From: Cordilura impudica
Lineage: Eukaryota > Arthropoda > Insecta > Diptera > Scathophagidae
Assembly: GCA_963682025.1 (NCBI GenBank)
Contig: OY821519.1
Location: 142,404,429 to 142,468,428 of the forward strand
Length of the DNA stretch: 64,000 nucleotides
Direction of reading: 5' to 3'
Positions 21,801 to 32,064 of the stretch are shown in pieces. The notes under the pieces were generated by a model. The model was not told the origin of the DNA. It did no database searches and worked only from the letters and a program-made list of their open reading frames with translations. Made by a program: the position numbers and the translations under genes. The first letter of the stretch is position 1. Each line of letters begins with the position of its first letter.

Positions 21801-22659
21801 TAAAATACATTCTCTTACATTTTTCAAAGTGCGACACAGGTGGAGGGTAACAAAAATGTGGCATAGACGAATTTAACTCTCTTAATTGTTTTTCTTAATT
21901 TCATAACAGGATCCAAATCAACGGAACAAAAAAAAATCTGTTTTTATTTTGATATATAAGTTGAAGTTGAGCAATTGCAAAATATGTACCTTAGGGTGCA
22001 TTAGGTGTAAAAATATATTTTTTTTAATATTCATATCTGGGAGCTAACCCACCCAACTACATTAAACATACAAGCAGTCAACAACATAGAACCGAATATA
22101 TACAAACACTAAAAAGTGAAATATTTTATTTTATTCATCGCCTGCCCAATAGAGGTTCCTTGTCAATGTCAAAATTTAGTCATCATTACGGCATCCCTTA
22201 ATATAATTTTTTGGAATTTTTTCACAAACACTTAACCACGAACATAACTTGGTATTTGAGTACTTTTTTGTGTTTGCTTTTCGTTTTCGTCTTTTTTTAT
22301 TTAATTCTAAAGAATTTTTAAGATTACATAAATTTTTTTTTTTGTTTTTTTTTTTTTTAAACAAAATATTTCTGCGATTCTTAGGAATTACAAGTATTTA
22401 AGAAAAAATTTCTGAAAGAAAAACACTAAACAAATTTTGGTGATTTTTGGTATCGAAATTGGAGATGAAGTCCAAAAAAAAGTGACGATCCTGGTTGTAA
22501 ATACTTCTTCCCACAAAAGAAAAAAGTTGGTTTTGGACTATGATTATATAAAAATGCTTGGGCCATTGGTTCATTTGCAACTCAGTTAAATTTTTTGTTC
22601 ATTTTGATTTTCAATTTAGTTTCAGTTTTAACTAAAATACAATTTTTCCAAGCACTTAC
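21801..22659. other. Intronic AT-rich stretch before the large exon
   Basis: No gene found. The interval ends at the GTAAGT donor next to 22660 (minus strand). Confidence 0.6.
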
Positions 22660-23231
22660 CTCTTTTCGGTGATGTACGTTCTTCCCGATTTGGGCCCGTG
22701 CCGTTGTTTGTCTGCTCTTGCATTTGTTGGAACATGTTAGCCCTTGCTCTCACACTATTCGTACGAACTATACCGCCCGAGGATGCTGACGATCCTGATG
22801 AATCCTTATTTAAAGGTGTTTTTGGATCTTGATTTTCAATCATATCAATATCTTGTTCTAGACCAGACATTTCGAAAATACGTTCACTATGACTGTTACC
22901 CGACAATCCGGAATCACCAGTAAACGATAGTGTTAAATTGACGCTGTCGTTCGTATTAAGAAGAGAACGCGTTGGAGATTTACGCGGTAACGGAACTGGT
23001 GCTCCTGCCTTAAACGATGATGACGATTGAGGTGGGGAACAAATTGAGGTTGAGAGCGTTTGTAGTGGCTGAGTACCTGAACGCGTTAAGATAAATGCTG
23101 ATGGTGGCGCGTTGGGTGATTGATTTCCGTGTGATGACAAGTGTGCAAAACCAAGGCCCTCTAAAGATTGAGCAGGTTTAAAAGTCGAACCACTTGTTGA
23201 ACTATCAAGCGCAGACACGTTGTTTTTAAAG
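22660..23231 (-). CDS. 572-bp exon of an unidentified Ser/Pro-rich host gene
   Basis: On the minus strand, a TTTTGTAG acceptor precedes 23231 and an AGAG|GTAAGT donor follows 22660. The exon carries one base to finish a codon, 190 full codons, and one leftover base, so it is phase 2 in and phase 1 out. The protein is rich in Ser, Pro, Thr and Asn, with PVPLPRKSP (an SH3-ligand-like proline motif), SVNLTLSFTGDSGLSG, DIDMIENQDPKTP and a basic helical RTNSVRARANMFQQMQ near the end. There is no ATG at its beginning, so it is internal. Codon use and GC content stand out from the AT-rich surroundings. I do not recognise the gene. It looks like a disordered linker in an adaptor or cytoskeletal protein, which is inference only. 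Confidence 0.8.
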
Positions 23232-24549
23232 CTACAAAACGTAATATGTGATATTATTATTATTATATTTTTCTTTTTTTGTACAACTTTTGTTTTAACG
23301 GTTTTATTCGTTGTTAAATTGAAGTTGGCTCATATAGAATTTAGAAGAGGAGGTCACACAATTTTTTTTTTAATTTATTTGTATTTTCACTTAGGTTGTA
23401 TGCTTTATTCTTAATTTTCTTTTATTGAGATATTCTTCATCTTTAGCACTTGCCAAAAAAAAAAAAAAAAAACAAAAACTAAAAAAAATAAATAAATAAA
23501 TTCAATTCAATGACACATTTAAACTCTCTGGATTTTTTTTTTCTTTTGTTTAAATATTTCTACTCAAATAAGATATTTTGCACTTGTTCCACAACTGGTG
23601 GATATTTTGTACTTTACAATTTATTGAGGCGTTCGATATTTTTAGATTCAAAATAAAATCTAACATTAAAAAAAGGCCATTTGATTGCAATTAATTTTCT
23701 TCAAAGATTTTCTTTTTTATTTAATATATTTTAGTATTTTTATTTTTGTAAAATATTTTTAAACACATAAGCAATTAGCTCGGAAATCACATTATGAATA
23801 AAAATTTCTACATAAATGGAAACGCTTTAAACCGCACTCGTTTATAACCGTCCGTCCGTTCGTTCGTTCGACCACCGTTCTCTGAGAAACTAACAATAAG
23901 CTAAAATTGATAACGAAGATAATTCAAGCACTTTTTATTTCAAATATTGATAATTTTATCAATTTTTTATATTTCAATTTGAAACGTATAAATTTATCAA
24001 ACAAACAGTGGTTTATACTGTCGAAATTATACAACAATACGTTTATATGTTAGAATTATCTCATAGATCTTTTCTCTCTGTGTAAATTTATAGTTAAAAT
24101 GACACAGAGTTTTTTCTATTTGTACTTATTTCTCAAAACAAACTGAAATTCAAAAAAGCGTGAAAATTCAAATGACGATCGTTACCAACTGAAAATGCAA
24201 AATTTTTATTTTAGTTTATCAACTCAAAAATTTCGTGTACATTTCGAAATTGTTTTACATTTTCACTATATCTACAAAGAGATCTGATTTGTTGAATTTA
24301 AAAGCTGCGCGCGCTTTTCTTACACTCTCATTGTGTAAGTATTCCTCATATTATGTATTACCATTACGTTCACATAAAGAAAAAGAAAAACATTTCTCTT
24401 ATGCATACAAACGATCTAATTTGTTTTCTATTTTGTAAGATATTTTTCTCTGTTTTGACCATTTTTTCAAAGTATTTTTAAACACAATGATTATGTTTTG
24501 TTGTTTTGTAGCCGCAAATGAAGAGAATTAAATGGTAAGAAAAAGCGAA
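23232..24549. other. Non-coding sequence upstream of the large exon
   Basis: AT-rich, with a small (GTCC/GTTC)n run near 23850. No exon or element recognised; probably intron of the same gene. Confidence 0.55.
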
Positions 24550-27287
24550 TAAAAAAAACTTGACCGGAACTAAACGATATCTCAACTAAATATGAAACTG
24601 GACTGAATCTTAGCTCAAACTAAACTGACACTGAATCAAACAGAAATTAAACTGAAATGAAATCAAAATAATAATGGACTGAAACTAAAATGAAAGTGAA
24701 ATAAGTAACTGTAACAAAGTGCCACTGAAATTGAACTAAACTGGACTACAAATTTTATTTATGGATTTAATTTAACTAAAAAACTGTTGTAACTAAACTG
24801 ACCAAATCTAAATCTGAAACTGAAATAAAAATTTAAAAGAAGTGAATTTAAACTGAACTAATATTAAAATGAAACAGATACAAAGTCGTACTAAAATTTA
24901 ACTAAACTAAACTGAAAATAAATTGTGTTTATGGAATTAATATAACTAAAAACTATTTTAACTAAACAAAGCTGAAACAGATCTAAATCTGTAATGAAAC
25001 TTTAATAAAGCTCCAAAAGATGTGAATTTAAACTGAACTAAATCTGAAATGAAACTGAAACTGAAGTGATACTGAAATTTAACTTAACTGAAGTGAAATA
25101 AAAATTATAGTTATGTATTTAATATATGTATCTAAAAACTATTTTAACTAAACTAAACTAAATCAGAACTAAATCTGGAATGAAAGTGAAATGAAACTCA
25201 AATAGAATTGAATTCTAACTGAAGTAAAACTGGAATGAAACTGAAAAGAAGTGCTACGGAAATTTGAGTAAACTGAATAGCTAATTTTATTTATTGATTT
25301 CATTTCACTAAAAACCCTTGTAGCTTCACTTAACTGGCACTAATTCTGAACTGAAACTGAAATGAAACTCAAATATAAGTGAATTGAAACTGAATTAAAA
25401 CTGAATTGAATGATACTGAAATTCAACTAAACTTAACTACAAATTTTATTTATGGATTTATTTTAACTAAAAACTGTTGTAACTAAACTGACTAAATCTA
25501 AATCTGATACTGAAATAAAAATTTAAAAAAAGTGAATTTAAACTGAACTAATACTAAAATGAAACAGATACAAAGTCATACTGAAATTTAACTAAACTAA
25601 ACTGAAAATAAATAGTGTTTATGGAATTAATATAACTAAAAACTATTTTAACTAAACAAAGCTGAAACAGATCTAAATCTGTAATGAAACTTTAATAAAG
25701 TTCCAAAAGATGTGAATTTAAACTGAACTAAATCTGAAATGAAACTGAAACTGAAGTGGTACTGAAATTGAACTTAACTAAACTGAAATAAAAATTGTAG
25801 GTATGTATTTAATATATGTATCTAAAAACTATTTTAACTAAACTAAACTGAATCAGAACTAAATCTGGAATAAAAGTGAAATGAAACTCAAATAAAAGTA
25901 AATTCAAATTGAATTAAAACTGGAATGAAACTGAAAAGAAGTGCTACGGAAATTTAAGTAAACTGAATAGAAAATTTTATTTATTGATTTAATTTAATTA
26001 AAAACTCTTGTAGCTTAACTTAACTGACACTAAGTCCGAACTGAAACTGAAATGAAAATCAAATATAAGTGAATGGAAACTGAATTAAAACTGATTTGAA
26101 TGATACTGAAATTGAACTAAACTTAATTACAAATTTTATTTATGGATTTATTTTAACTAAAAACTGTTGTAACTAAACTGACTAAATCTAAATCTGATAC
26201 TGAAATAAAAATTTAAAAAAAGTGAATTTAAACTGAACTAATACTAAAATGAAACAGATACAAAGTCATACTGAAATTTAACTAAACTAAACTGAAAATA
26301 AATTGTGTTTATGGAATTAATATAACTAAAAACTATTTTAACTAAACAAAGCTGAAACAGATCTAAATCTGTAATGAAACTTTAATAAAGTTCCAAAAGA
26401 TGTGAATTTAAACTGAACTAAATCTGAAATGAAACTGAAACTGAAGTGATACTGAAATTGAACTTAACTAAACTGAAATAAAAATTGTAGTTATGTATTT
26501 AATATATGTATCTAAAAACTATTTTAACTAAACTAAACTGAATCAGAACTAAATCTGGAATAAAAGTGAAATGAAACTCAAATAGAAGTGAATTCAAACA
26601 GGAATGAGACTGAAACAAAGTGCTACGGAAATTTAACTAAACTGAACAAGAAATTTTATTTATGGATTTAATTTAACTAAAAACTATTGTAAATTCAGCT
26701 AACTGACACTAAGTCTGAACTAAAACTGAGATGAAACTAAAAAAAAAATGCATTCAAACTGAATTGAAGATACTGAAATTGAACTAAACTGAACTACAAA
26801 TTTTATTTATGGATTTATTTTAACTAAAAACTGTTGTAAATTTAAACTGAACTAAAACTAAAATGAAAATGATATAAAGTCATGCTGAAATTTAATTAAA
26901 CTAAAGTGAATAAAAATTTTATTTATGGAATTAATATAACTAAAAACTATTTTAACAAAACTAAACAGAAACAGAACTAAATCTGAAATGAAACTTTAAT
27001 AAAGCTCAAATAGAAGTGAATATAAACTGAACTAAATCTGAAATGGAACTGAAACTGAAGTGATACTGAAATTGAAGTTAACTAAACTGAAATCAAAATT
27101 GTAGTTTTGTATTTAATATAAATAACAACTATTTTAACTAAACTAAACTGAATCAGAACTAAATCTGGAATGAAAATTAAATGAAACTCAAAAAGAAATG
27201 AATTCAAATAGGAATGAAACTGAAACTGAAACAAAGTGCTACGGAATTTTAACTAAACTGAACCAGAAATTTTATTTATGGATTTAA
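24550..27287. repeat. CTGAAACTGAA minisatellite with a higher-order repeat near 690 bp
   Basis: Built from short ACTGAAACT/AACTAAACTGAA words with a recurring TTTATGGATTTAATTTAACT block. The landmark AAATTTTATTTATGGATTTA begins at 24750, 25441, 26131 and 26798, spacing 691, 690 and 667 bp. Between them the sequences align closely, so this is a hierarchical array of about four long units. Confidence 0.88.
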
Positions 27288-27662
27288 TCTATAATATTAA
27301 TAGGTTAGGCGATTTCTTGTGACTGATGTTTCATTTTACCGTTTTGTCCCGATTTTGACCAAACGTATATTATTTGAAAGGTATTTCTTTTTAGCCGTTT
27401 TGCAGATTTACAGATTTTTGAATTTTTTCCTTTATTTTGAGTAAATTGCATTTAAAGTTGCTACTAACACATACATAAAATTATACAATGCTATGTGTGT
27501 GTTTATTAAATTTGTAAATGTGTTTGTAATAAAAATGAGTGTTTTTTGAGTTGATTTGTGAATTGGCTATAATTGATTAGCATACCTTTAGGGTCTTTAT
27601 TTAATGAAAAATTAAAATTTCCTAGAATTTGCGCTCGAATTTCGAGGGCTGGAGTCTGCTAG
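27288..27662 (+). mobile_element. Helitron family 1, copy 1 (non-autonomous)
   Basis: Starts TCTATAATATTAATAGG, ends with palindrome CTCGAATTTCGAG, a 3-prime spacer and CTAG. Flanks GGATTTAA and TTTAACTAAAAACTC join to give the uninterrupted satellite sequence, so it sits exactly between A and T with no duplication. Confidence 0.93.
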
Positions 27663-27913
27663 TTTAACTAAAAACTCTTGTAACTTCAGTTAACTGACAC
27701 TAAGTCTAAACTGAGATGAAACTCAAATAAAAGTGCATTCAAACTGAATTTAAGATACTGAAATTTTAACTAAAAACTATTGTAACTAGACTGAACAGAA
27801 ACTGACTAAATCTGAACTGCAACGAAAAATCAAATAGAAGTGAATTTTAACTGAACTCAAACTGAATAAAACTGAAATGAAACTGAACTTGAACTGAAAC
27901 AAAGTGATGCTGA
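27663..27913. repeat. CTGAAACT minisatellite, segment between Helitron and hAT
   Basis: A continuation of the 24550 array, split by the Helitron on its left and the hAT element on its right. Confidence 0.8.
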
Positions 27914-28087
27914 CAGGGCCGGCCTTATGGTCGAGCCAGTAAGGCCATGGCTCGGGGCAACTGGCAGATTGGGGCGCCATATAAAAGAAATTAAATCAAT
28001 CAAATTAATATGTTAAAAAAAATTGGTAAATAATTATGAAATATAAAAAAAAAATATTTAAAAGAAATTCATATTTACTGTAACCTA

Positions 28088-28925
28088 ATGGAACTAAATT
28101 TAAAAAAAAGGAAATGTATGCGTTTTTCTAGAAATAATGTTTTTCCTGCTAACTACTTTTTGGGCGGATATCAGCTTGAACTTGTTGATACTTTTCTGGA
28201 TTTAGGGATTCTACTTGATCCTAAATTAAACTTTGTATCTCACGTCACCATGACAGTCATTAAAGCTAGATGTACACTCGCCTTTATTAAACGATAGGCA
28301 AAATAATTTATTGATCCTTACATAACCAAACAACTTTTTACATCTCTTGTAAGACCTATATTCTAAAGGCTCAATAATATGGGATCCCTACTATAACATT
28401 CATATTCAACGAATCGAATCTATACAAAAACAATTTCTACTCTTTTGCTTAAGTGGCTTACCTTGGAATCTTGCAATTAATCTAATCAATTCATACGTTG
28501 ATCGACTTAAATTAATAAAATTACCTACTTTGGAAAGCCGTAGGACTGTGCTAAAAGTAACATTTATGATCAACCTAAGTAATGGTGAAATCTGTTCTGA
28601 CTTTCTTGTCAACAATATAACTTTTAATGTTCCTCAACGAGTATCACGCCAATTCCAACCACTCTTTGTTAAATCTTTTAAAACCAACTATGCTCTAGCT
28701 GATACTTTTAGAAGAATTTTTTGTGATTATAATAATCTTTATCAATTAATTGATTTTTCGTTGAACACTGATGTAATTAAGCATAATATCATTATTTTCT
28801 TAAATTCCTAACTATTTGTTTTTATTTGTAAATCATTTAATTGTTTCAATATATGTACATATGTAATTATATCATTTATACAGGTCTGTAAGGATTTATT
28901 CCATTGACCTAATAAATAAATAAAA
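28088..28925 (+). pseudogene. LINE ORF2 C-terminal fragment, inserted in the hAT
   Basis: The first 70 codons read KKRKCMRFSRNN, then FLDLGILLDPKLNFVSHV and ARCTLAFIKR, the thumb region found after the reverse transcriptase in jockey-group LINEs. After a stop near 28297 the reading continues in shifted frames with ITKQLFTSLVRPIF, then 28530-28811 with SNGEICSDFLVNNITFNVP and TNYALADTFRRIFCDYNNLY. The end has AATAAATAAATAAA. It is 5-prime truncated and broken by several frame changes. Confidence 0.75.
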
Positions 28926-30074
28926 ATAGAAAAATCACATAGTAGGCTTTGCATTTTTCAATATTTGAAATATTTTTTTGAATTCAAAAAATGATAACTA
29001 AACAAACAATGACTGTGAGGTATGGGAACTTGTTTTTCAAAACAACGGAATTCATATTTATGGCAATAGTAGGCACAAAAAGCATCTTAACTTTCATTTT
29101 TCTACACCGTTAGGTTTTATTTCTAACAAAATCGTTAATAATGCCTCCAAAAAAACTAAGTGCCTACCAAGGTAGAAAATGGAAATCAGGAAAAGCAAAT
29201 AGAAAAATGTCAGAAAATTTCTTGTTTTTTTAAATCTTCTAATGTTGATGGTGATATTGAAGATTGAGAATCGGAAAATGAGCTCCACCACATTGAGACA
29301 GAGTCTGCCTGCACAAATTCAGATCTGATAAGTTTATCCAAATCATTGGAAGTTGATGAATACTGTTCCAACCCAAATTCTAATCTCAAATCAGAAAATA
29401 ATTTGCCTGACATTGATGATACATTTGACATAAATTCTCATTTAGAAACGATAAAGTCTGAAGATAAATCTTTAGATGCTGTTTCAAGTACCCAAAACTA
29501 TTTGTCCGATATTGCGAATTGGCCGCAAAATATTAGCCCAAATATCGATCTATTTGTAATACGTGGACCAGAGCAAATAATTAATTTTACTTTTCCATTG
29601 ACTGTTCCAGAAAAGGAAGTTTTGTTTACAAACAATTATCGAACACTTCCTTCCTAACGGTGAAAAGATACAACGAAAGTGGTTGCTTTATTCAAAATGT
29701 AATGATGCTGTTTTCTGTGTTCCGTGCAGGCTTTTTTTCTAAGAAAGAAATTGCCCTAACTGTTGATGGATTCAATGATTGGAAAAATGAGCATGAAAAA
29801 CAATTGAACACTTAAAATGTATCTCAACATGGAATGACTTGATCAGTAGATTGAATGAAGGAAAAACTGTTGATTCTGTAAATAAAAAACTCATGACTGA
29901 AAATTGAATACGTTGGCGAAATGTGTTGGAGAGGTTATTAGGTTACAATCTTGAAAGAACACGTACGTCTAATAAAAAAAAATCATGTGAGTCCGATCAC
30001 AAGGCAGATGTGTAAACATCTAATAATTAAAGAAAACATCAACATCATATTTTCCAGTGCATAAAAAATAAGTC

Positions 30075-31480
30075 GATTATGCTGTTTTCTGAAATTCAAT
30101 TGATGTTTTCTGAAATGCAATCGATGTTTTCTGAAATTCAATTGATGTTTTCTGATACACAATTAATGTTTTCAGCAATTCAAATAATGCTTTTTGAAAT
30201 TCAATTGATGTTTTCTGAAATTCAAATGATGTTTTCTGAAATACAATTGCTGTTTTCTGAAATACAATTGATGTTTTCTGAAATTCTATTGATGTTTTCT
30301 GAAATTTAATTGATGTTTTCTGAAACTCGAATGATGTTTTTTGAAATTATATTGATGTTTTCTGAAATTCTACTTATGTTTTCTGAAATTCAAATTATGT
30401 TTTCTGAAACTCGAATGATGTTTTCTGAAATTCTATTTATGTTTTCTGAAATTCAATTGATGTTTTCTGAAATACAATTGATGTTTTCTGAAATACAATT
30501 GATTTTTTCTGAAATTCTATTGATGTTTTCTGAAATTCTATTTATGTTTTCTGAAATTCAAATGATGTTTTCTGAAATACAATTGATGTTTTCTGAAATA
30601 CAATTGATGTTTTCTGAAATTCAATTGACGTTTTCTGAAACTCGAATGATGTTTTCTGAAATTATATTGATGTTTTCTGAAATTCTATTTATGTTTTCTG
30701 AAATTCAAATGATGTTTTCTGAAACTCGAATGATGTTTTCTGAAATTATATTGATGTTTTCTGAAATTCTACTGATGTTTTCTGAAATTCAGTTGATGTT
30801 TTCTGAAACTCGAATGATGTTTTCTGAAATTATATTGATGTTTTCTGAAATTCTATTTATGTTTTCTGAAATGATGTTTTCTGAAATTCTATTTATGTTT
30901 TCTGAAATTCAATTGATGTTTTCTGAAATTTTATAGATGTTTTCTGAAATTCTATTTATGTTTTCTGCATTCAAATGATGTTTTCTGAAATTATATTGAT
31001 GGTTTCTGAAATACAATTGATCGAATGATGTTTTCTGAAATTCAATTTATGTTTTCTGAAATTCAAATGATGTTTTCTGAAATTATATTGATGGTTTCTG
31101 AAATACAATTGATGTTTTCTGAAATTCTATTGATGCTTTCTGAAATTTAATTGATGTTTTCTGAAACTCGAATGATGTTTTCTGAAATTATATTGATGTT
31201 TTCTGAAATTCTATTTATGTTTTTTGAAATTCAAATGATGTTTTCTGAAATTATATTGATGGTTTCTGAAATACAATTGATGTTTTCTGAAATTCTATTG
31301 ATGTTTTCTGAAATTCAATTGATGTTTTCTGAAACTCAAATGATGTTTTCTGAAATTATATTGATGTTTTCTGAAATTCTGTTTATGTTTTCTGAAATTC
31401 AAGTGATGTTTTCTAAAATTCTATTGATGTTTTCTGAAATTCAATTCAATTGACAATTGATGTTTTTTGAAAGACAATTG
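30075..31480 (+). repeat. 21-bp minisatellite, unit TGATGTTTTCTGAAATTCAAT
   Basis: About 65 variant copies. Because 21 is a multiple of three, one frame stays open and reads as a heptapeptide repeat (MFSEIQL) over three consecutive open frames. There is no start context, no flanking gene, and mutations are scattered without codon bias, so I treat it as non-coding tandem repeat. Confidence 0.9.
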
Positions 31481-31684
31481 GAAAATGTTTAGAAAAGAAC
31501 ATATCATAATTTTATCACAAATATAATCAGATAAAGTCACACCGATTTACACTTCAGCTCACACCGATGTGTTACGCTGTTTTTGCGATTGTATTATGAA
31601 ATACAAATTTACCCCCCTGCGCGTATAGATGTTTACACATCAAAAATATTCAAAGGCTAGAATTCTTATTAAATGATGAACTCA

Positions 31685-32064
31685 TCTATAATATTAATAG
31701 GCTAGGCGATTTCTTGTGACCGATGTTTTCTTCCACCGTTTTAGCCCGATTTTGATCAAACTATATTATTTGAAAGGTATTTCTTTTTAGCCGTTTTGCA
31801 GATTTACAGATTTTTAAATTTTTTCCTTTATTTTGAGTAAATTGCATTTATATTTGCTACTAACACATACATAAAATTATACAATGCTATGTGTGTGTTT
31901 ATTAAATTTGTTACTGTGTTTGTAATAAAAATGAGTTTGTTTTTTTTTTGTGTTGATTTGTGAATTGGCTTTAATTGATTAGCATACCTTTAGGGTCTTC
32001 ATTTAATGGAAAAATAAAATTTCCTAGAATTTGCATTCGAATTTCGAGGGCTGGAATCTGCTTA
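31685..32064 (+). mobile_element. Helitron family 1, copy 2
   Basis: Same start and end palindrome as copy 1. The terminal CTAG is mutated to CTTA. It is nested in the insertion inside the hAT. Confidence 0.85.

Larger units (their letters stand above)
1371..22659 (-). other. Inferred 21.3-kb intron filled with mobile elements
   Basis: The interval lies between a phase-1 GTAAGT donor next to 22660 and a TTGCAG acceptor next to 1370 on the minus strand. Everything recognisable inside is transposon or tandem repeat. The linkage of the two exons rests on phase, orientation and composition; no transcript was available. Confidence 0.6.

Noticed and set aside
22660..23231. Translation start at 23218 within the large exon
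   Set aside because: The codon there is GTG, and a splice acceptor with open frame lies just upstream, so this is an internal exon.
27786..27980. Minus-strand frame with a Cys/Trp/Pro-rich start
   Set aside because: It overlaps the terminal inverted repeat of the hAT and the satellite, with no homology.
30079..31453. Three long open frames with MFSEIQL heptads as a coiled-coil protein gene
   Set aside because: Explained by a 21-bp tandem repeat; no promoter, start context or flanking conserved domain.
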